A DNA stretch of 64,000 nucleotides from Balanoglossus misakiensis (lineage: Eukaryota > Hemichordata). The notes below the pieces were generated by a model that worked only from the letters and a program-made list of their open reading frames with translations, was not told where the DNA came from and did no database searches. The position numbers and the translations under genes are program-made. The stretch spans positions 11,780,001 through 11,844,000 of the forward strand of contig CM082584.2 in NCBI GenBank assembly GCA_040954595.2, given 5' to 3'. Positions 51,411 to 63,496 of this stretch are shown in pieces (position 1 is the first letter of the stretch; every line of letters starts with the position of its first letter).

Positions 51411-54400
51411 TCCGAAGCCGTCGGATAAACTCTGAAAACAAGTTGCAACTTTCCCTAACTCCCAAGTGCCCCCGCGCAGAGCAAGAGCACAGCGCCCCTT
51501 ACGACATTCATGGTTTGCCTGACGAATTTTGTGAGATATGTCAAGTAATGATGTGACATGGTCGAAGAACTGTACCCCGGGAAAAGACAAATTCTTTAAT
51601 CCCATTGGTGACTTTCTGGCCTCATTAAGTTTGATGTAATGTAGTCAATCACGACATAGATTAAAAGATTGGGAAAGATTAGGTACCAACTCATTTGGAA
51701 AACGAACAAAACATTTTACGTCACCGGTGATCGTCTGCCGAACTTTCAACAAATCTTTGACACTTGTGTGTTTAAGTGCACTCAGGTGTGTGGTGTGTTC
51801 GCGCGTTTGTGGCGCTCAAAAATGCCAGTGAAAGACCCGTGATTTTTTAGCACCGTTCTGATTTTCGCACATATCTTTGAAATCCAAAAGACACTGGAAA
51901 ACCGCAAACGATACCCCCACCCCCTAAAAATGGGGGAAAATAAGCTTTAATACGAACAGTGATGAAAGAGATGGATTCGCCAGAAAATACCGATACCGCT
52001 GAATTGCAGAAAAGAAAGCGCCCAGGAAGTGAGCACGTCACAATGTTTGCAGAAATAGTATTTCTCTGCTCGGATGGGTTTCTATAGAAACGAAATGGAG
52101 CAAAGGAGCGAACAGGCCACAGCTGAGTAGAAGTTCTGTTTGCACAGAGAGGGCGGCCGTGTAATGCTCTGCAAAAATCGCTCGCCTCTAAGTGAATACA
52201 TCCGGAAAGTGTACTCTTAGCTGTAAATTGCGCGGCATACATGTCACTGTAATATGTGAGACCATTTTCTAAACTAGAGGTCAAGCTCCGTGAAATCCGA
52301 TATTCTCATAACATGGGAGAAAACGGGAGAAGACTTCGCGGCCTCGATATTACCGTTTTTCTGTTGGCTTGGTTTGGAAAGCAAGTGACAGTAATCAAGG
52401 GCCGACTTTTTTTATTGTTTTGTAAAACAAAAAAGGGGCTTAATTCGGTTCCTCGAAATCTTCTCTTCTCTAGGAGCGCTGTGAAGAGAGACAGATTCAC
52501 AATTGTCGTCTGGTGGACAGCGACATCTTACGTGAGAACCTCCCCGCCCATCAATCCGAATGCACAAGGCGAGACACAGTAAGACTTGACTACAGTAATT
52601 GGTTTGCTTTGTTTTTACTTTCCAGGTCGGTGGCTTCGTGAGGAGCTCGGAATTCGCCGAGAAGGCTTTCACTTGAGACAAGCGTGGGGGCGTTCCTTGT
52701 CTCGCAGAAGGCATCGACTCTGGAATTCAGTTCTATTGGAAATTGGCCAAGCCTCAAACTCTGACTGGATACAGAGATAAACTCCGGTTCTCTTTTGTCT
52801 TTTGAATGGAGGAGGCTCAGGGCGCCCGTGGGCCGTAAACTGTGCGGTGGTGCAAGTTTTGTCACGCCACGCAAACATTCTAATGGATATTTCTGACGAG
52901 ATTTCCCGATAAAAGCGAGAGATCCCACTCGAAAACTCTCAGTTTTGGTTCAAATCGGACATTGCAAAACCACGGCGCACTAACAAGAAAAATCTCTCTC
53001 CGTTGCGAAAACAACAAACTTGGCCAGCCAGTGCGCGCGCACAAAAGAATACTTCCAGCTTCATTAAATCCAAAGGCGCGGCAGAAATTCGGTGCAAAAC
53101 ACTCGCAACTATGTCTGCATTTTAGGAGTGAACAAAAGCCGTTACAGTCCCTGTACCTGGCCCCAGTCTGATGGCATTACTCGGTAATGTACTGGACTCG
53201 CCATGAATTGAAAATACGCAAAATGCGTGAAATAGCTCAGCGCCTTTTTTCACCCTGTTTTTCTTGTTGTCTTGGCGACTGGTAGACTAGGGTTCCACGG
53301 CTGTGCTTTTCCCATGAAAACATTTGTTTTTCAATTCGAAGAAATTGCTCCTGGTGGATGTTATCTCTTTTGCGAGTTGTAAGCAACTTCAAACATCTCA
53401 AAGGAGCGAACTAGTCAACCTTTGTGACATTTATCGTTGAGAGTTTATGAGTGTGTTCTGAGTGAGAAGTAATTTGTGTCATCTGCACGCTTCAACACAT
53501 CGAAGGTGTCAGACAGCACAGTTACCGACGTGACGTAATTTCGGTCCGCACCAGAAATCATGGCGAGTGCACGTGTCGCCAGTTCTAATAATTCAGTAAT
53601 TTTGTTGTGTAAGCGCATACTTGTAGATATATTTGTGACTGTCCATAGTTCTCATACACTGTATACACAACGAGTACCTGCATGTATCCTGGGATTATAC
53701 CAATTCTTTCAGTGAGGAGAGCGCCACCATAATAGAAACAAAAAGACAGTATCACGGCTGTCGTTGGAGACGCTGTGGTGCATTCTGTCGTGGTACAGAA
53801 TCCCGAGCATCCATGTAACTTTAGAAGCTGAGAGAGACGTGTGTGAACGACACCACATAATTAAAACCTTGAAAATGAATATCGCGATGTTTAAATGATG
53901 GATTCTGTCATCACTCAATTATTTGAGAATATCAGTAATCACCACCGACGGCGAAAGATACTTTTATCTGTTCGACCCCGAGAAGCTAACGACGGCACCG
54001 GACCTGAAATCTGAATATGATCGACAGGGAAACCGTAGATGCTGCCTGCACGTATGGTCATAATTTTGGATTCCTGTCACTTCGAGTGTCAATCGGAGGT
54101 CACGTCTTTGTTTCTATGTCCTCAATTAGAAACAGTGGTCAGAACGTGAAGAAATGAAAAGCCTATAAACCAGAGACCAAAATTTGATAGTTTAATTGAT
54201 TGGTCCGCCACCCGTGAAATCGTATTCAATGATTGTAATGGTGTGGCGATGGGCAAACGAGCAATCAAGTTCCGCCAACTCTTCATATAAGTTCTATTTT
54301 CTTGAAGACGATTGGCAGAAAATTGAAACAAGAACGACAACACCAGAGGGACCCTCTCGCGTTATTTATTATCCTGTTGTGTTTCCCGGTATCGCGGCAA

Positions 54401-55429
54401 TGTGCAGTGTCTTCCTGCCTGATTAATTATCGCCCTTTGTCGTCGGTATTTCTCTGAGAACAGCTGCTTTGCACTGACAAGGGATTGGGAGTCTCTGTAC
54501 GAAGGGGGTGTTAAGGGCTCTGCCGACGGCGACTGATCAGAAAAAAGCACACGAACAAACCAACAGACAAACAATTCCGATAGATAACCTATATGATATT
54601 TGTTTCAAGTGTTTGTTTTACGGTGGCAAGTTTGTACAGAAATTGTAAATACTATACGAACTGTCACTCCACATATCAGTACAAATTAAACACACCACTT
54701 ACAGTTTTATAGTGGTTATGTCCTTAACCCGTCCACTGTGCCTGATTTCATCTCAAAAGCGCTGAACAGTGACACGGTTGAAACGTTTCCTTTGATTTTG
54801 TTTCAGAAAATATGCGAAGGTATTATTTATTATTGTTAGTCTTTTTAATTTAATTGTGACCTCGGGGTCAAGTGAATGTTGACACGCCGCGTATTAATAT
54901 GGCGGGTATGACACTCCGGTGACTGATATGACGAGAGTTCGTGCGACGACTTGTGCGGCGTGGCTTGTCATTGCTCGACCCCAGAGTTGCCTTGATACCT
55001 GAGAACAAAAGCCTCCGGCGTTGTTTATTGGTTCTGTTGACAGATTCCGTCAAAAAGGAGGTAAAACGTTACATAGATTTGTCATATTAAAAATGATACA
55101 TGTGCAGACCGGCGATGTGTGCGGGTTTTTTAGACAGGTGTGGTCTCCGATAGCTGTGGCTTTTGAACGAGTGACACCGATTGGAAATTGAAAATAAAAA
55201 GGTCACCGAGGTGGACGGGGGAAACTTAAGCTGTCCACAATAATTACAAAGGACAACCTGTATAAAGGTGGCAGAGCTCAAATCGTGCGTTTTCGTTCTA
55301 GTTTTCGCTGCCAGGGTGCTCTCATCACTAATGAATATTCAGGTCACAAACTGTAACAATAGACTTTGGAGCAATGCTAACAATAGCCATGAATATATTA
55401 CCATATTACGCACTCATTAGGTATGCTGA

Positions 55430-55744
55430 GTCGTGCACCTGGGATCTCGTATGAAAGGATTTTTCCACGCATGATTCTGGGAGAGACTGATACTGTAGCC
55501 TGTGGGACGCTTGGACGAGAGACTTCTACTGAACGCTGGTAAAACCATAAGCCGTGTGATTCTACCAGAGAGGAAACCGCCAGCAGTGTGATTCTACCCG
55601 GACTTGTGCCTGGACATTATCATTCTACAGCCAATCTGCAGACAGAGACTCTAACTCGGAGAAAGAACTTGAGCTCATCCGACAACACCTCGCCTCGTGA
55701 CATTTTTAGTATCAAGTTTATTATGATGTACTGGAGTAATGAAG
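55430..55744 (+). other. possible non-coding 5' exon of the DMRT3-type gene
   Basis: The stretch ends in a consensus donor, GAAG|GTGAGT, with GT at 55745. A plausible acceptor, TTCTTACAG, ends at 57984. Joining them gives a short frame starting ATGATGTACTGG (55723) that stops after about 28 codons, upstream of the DMRT start, so it would be a leader upstream ORF. GTGTGATTCTACC occurs twice inside (55554-55566 and 55586-55598). No transcript evidence is available and the 5' boundary is a guess. Confidence 0.3.
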
Positions 55745-57984
55745 GTGAGTCTTGACTGAAAATTCGAATGTGCTTCACTTCCCCCCCCCCCCCCGTCTAA
55801 CTATACAAAATGGCAAACGTTCGGAAAGTTCAAATTTCAAAGCCTCCAGCGCTGCGACTGTCAGTTCGTTAGGAAGATGGCCACGCGATGTACACTGTCG
55901 CCATATTCTCTCTTGCGGGCACATAGAAGCAACCAGAAAGATCAGATTGTCAGCCGCGTCTTCCGCTCAAGGTGTGAATCGCCCGGAAGCTTATGGTCAG
56001 CTGCGGCGCTGACTTATTGATATGAGCAAGCTCAAGCAACGCGCTGGTCTCCTTGGAAACCCAAATGAAAGTGACAGTCACACAGGGTGATGAGAACCCA
56101 TCTCTGACATTTTGACAAAAGTTTTTTTGAAATATGAAACATGTTGCAACTTGCCGATGAGAAATTCACTTTCAGACTCGCCCAGTGAAATTAAATTTCA
56201 AAACATGAATTCTGAACAAGACCACAATGGCGATGTGTTGTGGCGATTTTTGTTTCCATAGTAAAACAAGTTCATTGACAAGGCTACTGTCTGTGGGACA
56301 AAACCCCAAGAAGAAGGTAAATTCTGTTCAAAGTTCAGGAGAAAGTTTTAAAGGCGAAATTGAGACACTTCATAGATTTGGTGCAAACAAACACATGGTC
56401 TGTTTGTTTTCGCCATCTCTCGGTGTGTGCGCCTTTTGTTCCGTAATTTAGTTGGTGTGGTGGCTAAAGAAACAACCATGTTTTCTTTTTAATCACTTTC
56501 CTAAACAAGTCAGTGAAAGGACTAGTCAGTTGTCTGCGCTGTTTGGGCACCGGTCACTTCCAACACGGACTCCCAAATCCATTAAAACTCGTGTAAATAC
56601 GGCCAGGAAATAGCAACTTACACAAAAAGTCTCCCAAAGCAACGCTACACAATGTATCGGATTTGTGTTGCCTTGCTCCAGGCGAGCCTCACTCCTTTTC
56701 TCTCGTCTGTGACGAAAAAAGGGCACTCCGGAACACGAGCAACGGCTTCTGAACTCGAAATCAGAATCGCGTGACTAAATGTACATTTTCACAGTCTCAT
56801 AAGGGCTGATTTGGTAAAAATGAATATTTTCGTCAATTGCGACGGCCGACGATTAGCATCCGTAAAACCTGGTCTGTCGTATACATGCCACGTTCTTTCT
56901 AATTTTTTTCCTCCAAATACATGAACGACAACCTGTCATGTCAGTGATTGACAGTTATGTTATACGAGCGCGAAGATAACCACACCTGTTGTTCAAAGAA
57001 TCCAGCCACACGCGCACGCATCTCGGCAATGCATGCCGGGAACTCGATTGGGTGGGACATAGGAAGTAATGGGCGTTACCGTCTCATTAATTGTCACGTT
57101 CGTTTTTGATGTACAAACACGACAATTTTTAAAAATAACAGACGAAGCAAATATTTGCCTGAAGACCCCCGAATAGAGGGACAAATTAGCTGTTCTATCA
57201 GCTGCGCGTACCCATGCGAATGCCAATAATAGACAGTCAAGACCTGACGGGGGAAAATAACAAGCTTTTGCTATTTTGAAAACCCCACAGCCGTTGCTTT
57301 GAGGTTAGTAAGTCATTTTAAACGACCAAGGAAGCCAATGTGTGTCCTCAAATTAGCTGGTATCGAATTTGACCTTGACCAGCTTCCCCGGAACAGAATT
57401 AGTCGCTGAACGTGAGGTGATTGAAGCTTAGAATGTTTGCAGCGGCCAACACAGCCGCAGTGCCGAACAGCTGGAAAACAGCGCGTCGCAGGATGTCTGG
57501 CTTTATAAACACCAAAAAGTTATTTTAAAAGCTGATGGTCTGGTGAAGTAATAAAAGACAATTTTTGAAATGTCTCCAAGTTTGAGGAGAGTTCGGTCGT
57601 TTAAGTGCGCGGATGATTGGCATTTTGTGTTAATCTGTCATTAACCGAGAGCATGAGCGCCTCCCCTATTTATGGTAGCCCATGCGAATTGTTACATCAA
57701 CCCAAACTCTTTCATCGTGCCCATTTGTCAACAATTTTAACCGGTATTCCACTGTGACGTCACAGCTGCGATGTGACAAATCACACGCCTAGTTTTGTGT
57801 GTACCCAAATTAACATCGCACCTGTCAATCATTTCCGCAAAGTCGACGTTCTCTGAAGACGTCACTGTCCAGTTGGTAATTTGACTGTCAGTCAATTTAG
57901 TTTTTGGAGTCTCAGTTTGCCTGACGTTCTACTTTTTGCCGAGAAATGTTTAATTCAATGATTTTATATTTTGAATTCTTACAG
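55745..57984 (+). other. flanking region upstream of the DMRT3-type gene, possible leader intron
   Basis: No exon was recognised. A C-run lies near 55782-55794. Small frames at 55752-56012 and 56227-56451 have no motif. If the upstream exon is real this is its 2.2-kb intron; otherwise it is promoter-proximal intergenic DNA. Confidence 0.35.
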
Positions 57985-58320
57985 AAAACCATGGTGGTAG
58001 CCAAAGACTGGATGTGAGACAAACCACTAGGCAGGCAACCCCCAAGTGTTGACAGCCAACAACTTGTGGCGAGCGGTATCGCTGTTGCTATTGACCAATC
58101 AGGAGCGGGTAAGAGGTAAATCTAGAACTCGTATACTCAATTAGGCACCCCTAATTATACAATAAAGCGTAACTGAGACCAGTCTGCTATTTGGGTGGCC
58201 GCTGTTGAAACTGCAGAAAGTAGGCGGTGCGAAGAGTGATACATATACGCCAACAGTCCCGTTAGTAACCCACGTTCTGAAACCGTAGGTTTTCACCTGT
58301 GGGTCCATCGCTGTACATAC
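57985..58320 (+). promoter_or_regulatory. proximal promoter or 5' UTR of the DMRT3-type gene
   Basis: A CCAAT box in near-ideal NF-Y context (TTGACCAATCAGG, CCAAT at 58095-58099) lies 222 bp upstream of the ATG. This favours a transcription start between about 58150 and 58250. The alternative reading, in which this is 5' UTR spliced from an upstream leader, is also possible; both could be used as alternative promoters. Confidence 0.4.
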
Positions 58321-58750
58321 ATGTTTAGAGCTGTCCACTTCGGTGATCAGTCAAGCCTGTACGCAACCACCGCCGCCGCAGCTGCAGACATGGACGCGAC
58401 GGTGACACTCCTTCGGGGACCGGTGACTGAGAAGGGAGCCCGTAAACCGAAATGCGCCCGGTGCCGAAACCACGGAGTGATATCGTGGTTGAAGGGGCAC
58501 AAGCGACACTGTCGCTTCCGAGACTGCACATGTCCGAAGTGTAACCTGATTGCCGAGCGACAGCGAGTCATGGCGGCCCAAGTAGCCTTGAAGCGACAGC
58601 AGGCAGCCGAAGACGCCATTGCATTGGGGCTGCGGGCATGTTCACCAGGTGGCCCCTTCCCGTTGTTATCGTCCGGCCCGCTGTGGCCCGAATCGGAACA
58701 CATTGGAAGCATGAACGATGACGACGATAAAGACGACGAAAAAATGGACG
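58321..58750 (+). CDS. DMRT3: DMRT3-type (dmrt93B) transcription factor, coding exon 1 with DM domain
   Basis: The exon runs from the ATG at 58321 to a donor GACG|GTAAGA (GT at 58751), phase 1, residues 1-143. A second in-frame ATG at 58390 (residue 24, context GACATGG) is stronger and could be the real start. The DM domain (about 43-97) has all eight zinc ligands: Cys45, Cys48, His60, Cys64 and His51, Cys69, Cys71, Cys74. The signature [20 protein letters not shown] separates it from DMRTA ([20 protein letters not shown]) and matches DMRT3/dmrt93B. The tail [15 protein letters not shown] is typical of invertebrate dmrt93B. An acidic DDDDKDDE run precedes the splice site. The product should be a nuclear DNA-binding regulator; vertebrate DMRT3 specifies spinal interneurons. 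It lies in the same orientation as the DMRTA gene, 18.8 kb downstream. Confidence 0.92.
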
Positions 58751-61700
58751 GTAAGATCACGTCAGACTAGTCTTAAAGGTCAAACAATCGTTCTTTTAAA
58801 AAGTCTTTGCCTGTGTATAACTTTCGCATCATATTGAAGATCTGGTATTTTTTACTTTAAGTTTGAGGCTTATGCGTCAACCTCTCAGAGTGAATAACAC
58901 AGGAAAATATCCTGCCAAATTAAATCGTTTTGATCTAAACATCTTGTTTTAAACCAGCTTCTAAGATTCAGTGATTGATACATATAAGCTTTAGCAGTAA
59001 ACTTCTTTTGAAGTTGCAAATACGTACTTATCATTGTTTGGTGGATTTGAGATAAAGGCACTGTAAGCCGTTGAAGTAGTCATTTAACAAATTGAGAAGG
59101 ATAAACGTACAATCAGTAAGTGTCACTGCTTAAAATATAATATTTTGTTCAGGACAGTCCTCCAACGTTAAAACCCAAATTCACAGGATATTCTTTCTGG
59201 ATTATTCCCGCTTTAAATACGTGAAATTAAAGCGATTTATGGGTTAAAAAAATTATACGTCCTGATTTTGATATTTTATTTGCGAGGTATAGGAAAGATA
59301 TTCTATACTGCGTCACAATGACCGCAATGCGACCGGCGAACGACACTTTGCTGCAAATGTCGTCCTCGGCAGCCAGCATTGTTGTGTGATTTATTCTAAC
59401 CACGCCAAATATCTGACAGTTAAACGGGAGAGGAGCACAAACGATACATTGGGTCTCCCTCTGCCATTGAAATACCGGGGCGTAACTTCATAACGCGAAT
59501 ACCAAGCGGTTTGCGAGACCGGATTAGGAGCCCACCGGATTCCGGCGGCAGCCGAAGTAAATGACATCATCAGAACGCGGTCGTTTCCAGCCAGAATCAG
59601 ATGTGACGAAAAAAGACAAACAATCGCGCCATCCCGACATGTAATGAGATCTAGCTTCCAGATTTCTCGACTCTGTCATATCTGCTCTCCGCGCAGACAA
59701 AAGGCATATGTGGAATAGCTCCATGCAATTTCTCCGTCGTAATACAAAATGCATTGCAACAAATGGGACATAACTTGACGCTTGAAATATCAAATGCCAG
59801 ATTTAGGGCTGGCAAAAAACACCCACACAGTTTGTGCTGATGTCACAAGCCGTTGTTTCAATCAAATTGATTGTTTCTTGTGGCCTATGGGGTGTCCAAC
59901 GGGGGTTGTCGTTTTTTAACGACACATTTTAAGGTTTATTCCAGGGAGTGTATTTCACCAGTGAATTTCAGGAGCCCGTTCTCGTGCCGTTAATTAAATC
60001 TAACAGGAATTCAACAGGTCTTCAGAAAACACTGCAAAATCTCTATTGGTTTAGCTTTTCCCCGCGGGACACAAGCATTGCAGCGTTGGCATAGTCTTTC
60101 AAGTTCATCTCGTCGCTGCAGCATGCGAATCCGTAGACAGCCCTGCCAAAGCCCCATCGCTTGAATTCGTTGTTCTGAGGGAGTCAACCAACCAATGACA
60201 TACAGGCAAGCGTGTGGAAAGGCCTACGGACCCGCATCAACATGGCGTTCCACACGACGCGAGAAGTATGAACCATCGACAGGCAAAATTTGTAGTCAAA
60301 TTTGTGCATTTTGAGCTGAAACCAATGAGTTGTTTTGCAAGGGAGTTGAATTCACTGAGAAATATAGCAACGGCGAAACTGACAGTGACAGATAAGATTT
60401 TATGTGGATACAGTACAGCGTTACTTTTTTCAGAGCGACATCCTCGAGTAGGCAGGCAAACACGTCAGGGCCATGACCTTGTCCGCATCAGCCCGCTTTA
60501 GTCTTTAGAAATTTGAAATCGGTTGCGTCCCGTCGGTGCAAGGGAGAAACGAACACAACACAGTTCTCTGTGTGTGTCAATTTTCAAAGTCACGAATATC
60601 AGAAAAATATGTTCACCGCTGAGATGAGAATTCGCCCGAATGACAAGCTCTATAAACTTCACGTGGAGGGGGACAGCAATGTGCCAAGTTGAAAGCCGAA
60701 ACGCCAGCACTCATTTCTGAAGGGTCCTCATCGCCGCTATGACAAGGGAAGAAAACACGGAAACAAGGGGAATAAACGGTTGGGCGTGAACTGAGAGGCT
60801 CCGTCGTCACAAGCACGGGACAAGTTGAAGTTTATATTTCCCCCGAGTGGTTTAAACATAACCCCGAGCTCAATAACCGCGCACTCTCAAACCCCCTCAA
60901 CCAAAAACAGAATATTAATAATTCGTGGTTTAAAATCAACATTTATGATGTCTTTTTAAAATCGAATGAGAATGTTGGACTTCGAGAACTAGGTCCATGC
61001 ATTTGCCTGGCATTCTGCGATGCCATTCTTCATAATTCGAACAACAGCCAGTTGAAACATCTCAAAACACCGGCCAAGTCGAAGACGTGAAACTTATCAT
61101 CATCCTAAATGTTGTCAATTGCTTCTGATGTGTGTTTATTTTCGTCCGACGGAAAATTGCAATATATCAACTCCTAGGTTATTGGCTGTGATTGAAATCT
61201 ACACTCGGCCCTGTTTATTTTGAATTCAATTAGTCGCACATTCACATGTAATGATTCTAAAATATTTTTATACAAAGGGCGGGTTTAGGAGAATCAATTT
61301 CGAAATCAATTCTCGGACATGAAACACCAAGAATTATTTGACATGGTCTTTCGATTGATTTCAAATGTCCGAGTTCGCCGACCCGTGTAGCTATATCTTC
61401 CATTTCCCCGCCGGTTTGTACTTCAATAAAGTTCGTTCAAGTGAAATCAGTGTCGCGGTATCGCCTCGCCAAAATTTTGCCACCAACACGCGTTTAAGAA
61501 ACGTTGAAATGGTAAAGTTTGGGAAAATTCGTTTATAGATCTTAAGAGATGATGCAATTGTATATCGTTGACAGTGTTATCAGAATATTCCCCTGTATTC
61601 CTACGATGGCGTGTCTGGGGTGTAGTGGTGCGTAAGAAAGAGGCCAGCGGGCCCAACACTTGCAGTCGATACATACGGCAATTTTGATGACAAAATCGAC

Positions 61701-62633
61701 AAAATAAACATAGCAGTTATCTTCGGTATTAAATTATAGCCATCGTGTTAGCTTCTGTTGTTCCTTCCATTTGAGAGAACACGAACAGCGCGAGCGATGT
61801 GTCGACAACGACAGACCAGACAAAATGATTACGGCTGGCAAGCGAAACCGCACTCTGGATTGACACTTCGCGGCACATACTACTGGCCCGCAATAGATCA
61901 GGGATCTGCCGTGTTCATATATCGGTTATGTCAATAAGCTACTGTCAGCGCCTCCGACTTTTATCTCAAAATTCTGATCGGTGTTGACTGCGCCGGACTT
62001 GTGAGATTAAAACAAATGGTTGATGTTGCCAAGCACCGTCACTCGCCCCTTCTTTCTATGACTGACCAGAGCTGATACCATATTGGCTTCCATATTGTTG
62101 AGCGTGAAACGCGGATAAATATCTCGTTAACTTCGTACTTGCAGTGGAAAGAATAATACGCGATGTGTTCATTTACATGGTTGACTACGTTTGTGCTATG
62201 TCCCTCTCCCCAAAGTTATTTTGTTAAAAACTCCGCTCTCCTAGAGTTGTATGCATATGCACCGTCAGCCTGACCGGCCTTCGACAGGCTTTCATCTATT
62301 GGTCCTGTTGTCAGAGCTTGTCAAAAACGAACGATACTGTCGCTTTATACTGGTGAAATTTTCTAAAATTAGCTCAATATCCGATAATATTCGTACGTTA
62401 TGCATAGTTTTAGTAAATTTCTCGCCCAGATATTTGTGTGTTTGACCAGTATTTTATAGGATATTTTTCTGGTCATGAAAAGTAAACGCGTTTACAGAGT
62501 TGATAATAACAGTTCGTATATGAGCTTATGCGGACTCAAATCATAAGTCATGCCATGTTCTTTAAAGATAATGCGCGAATCGTTGTTTATTTATTATTTT
62601 TAAAGCCAAATTCGTTTATAAACATATTTACAG
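58751..62633 (+). other. DMRT3-type gene intron 1 (phase 1, about 3.9 kb)
   Basis: This intron is bounded by GTAAGA at 58751 and ATATTTACAG ending at 62633. No additional exon is recognised, although a small internal exon cannot be excluded. Phase and position relative to the DM domain match the DMRTA intron. The sequence is largely AT-rich without notable repeats. Confidence 0.82.
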
Positions 62634-63496
62634 AAAATCAGAGGCCAGGAGAGGGGAAACACTGTGACAAGGATGAGGAGGACAGAGAATCACCAAGCAC
62701 AACGAGTACGCCCGATGGAACGTCGGAGACGACAAACAACAGAATAAGAGAGAACAACTATAACAATATAGCGACAGCGATTCCGCCTTTTCGACCTGGT
62801 AGATTGTCGCCCATTGAAATCCTGATGCGAATTTTTCCTGCGCAGAAGAGGAGCGTGCTGGAGCTCGTCTTGCAGGGCTGCAACGGCGATCTGGTTAAAG
62901 CCATCGAACACTTTCTCTCTGCAAGCGACTCCTTTCTGCTGACGGAGTCCTACGGCGGCACTTCCAAGATGGGACCGAACGCGGCCGCGTCGCTGCGATT
63001 CGGAGCCAATCCACCGAGCATCCCGTGCTCCAACGCTAACTATCTGGCGGCTTTCCGTCCCCCGCCGCCCACGAACGGCAAAGTGCCCATCGGCAGCGTC
63101 AAGTCTGCCTTCACCCCCTTGCCGTCGCCCGCGTCGACGATGAACTTGGCTTTCCCGCCGCGGTTGCACCCGTTCTCCGCCGAGTTCCTCCTCGGGAGGA
63201 CGTCCTTCCTGGCTCCGCCGCGACCGGGTGACACGCCGTACACCTCGGCAGCCCCGCACTTTACGCTACCCGCGCTCTTTCCGATGCCGCCACCGACATC
63301 GCACAACAAACTACCTCCCACAAGCAACGGATTTATATTCAGCCACTCCGGACTTGGCGGATGCTTTCCTAACTGTTCGCAGTGCCCGCCGAAACTGGAT
63401 CTGGTGGAAACGGACAGCCAGACTTCAAATTCCAAACTCTCCTCACCGGAAAACACGCCACCGATACCACAGTCGTCACAAAACGACAAGAAATGA
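62634..63496 (+). CDS. DMRT3: DMRT3-type (dmrt93B) transcription factor, coding exon 2 with DMA domain
   Basis: The exon starts after ATTTACAG (AG at 62632-62633). Joining in phase 1 completes Glu144 and gives a 430-residue protein, or 407 from the second Met, ending at a TGA at 63494-63496. A charged Ser/Thr/Asn linker (144-195) leads to the DMA domain at about 199-240 ([20 protein letters not shown] then [20 protein letters not shown]). Downstream are [11 protein letters not shown] (299-309), shared with the DMRTA protein, and SNGFIFSH (374-381), which resembles the SNG-x-IF-x-H motif of vertebrate DMRT3. A cysteine cluster C387-x3-C391-x2-C394 and a Ser/Pro/Gln-rich tail follow. The GC-rich antisense frames over this exon are shadows. 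Confidence 0.9.

Larger units (their letters stand above)
41001..55400. other. intergenic region between the two DMRT genes, no gene recognised
   Basis: No exon was recognised on either strand. The longer frames (42123-42485 +, 43159-43614 -, 46282-46707 +, 51847-52284 -, 52256-52582 +) lack known motifs, and some overlap frames on the other strand. Simple sequence is present: a G-run near 41678-41688, the ATC/ACC microsatellite at 47998-48203, and a TTTG run followed by long T and G runs at 51361-51410. The region lies between two developmental regulators and may hold their control elements. Confidence 0.5.
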
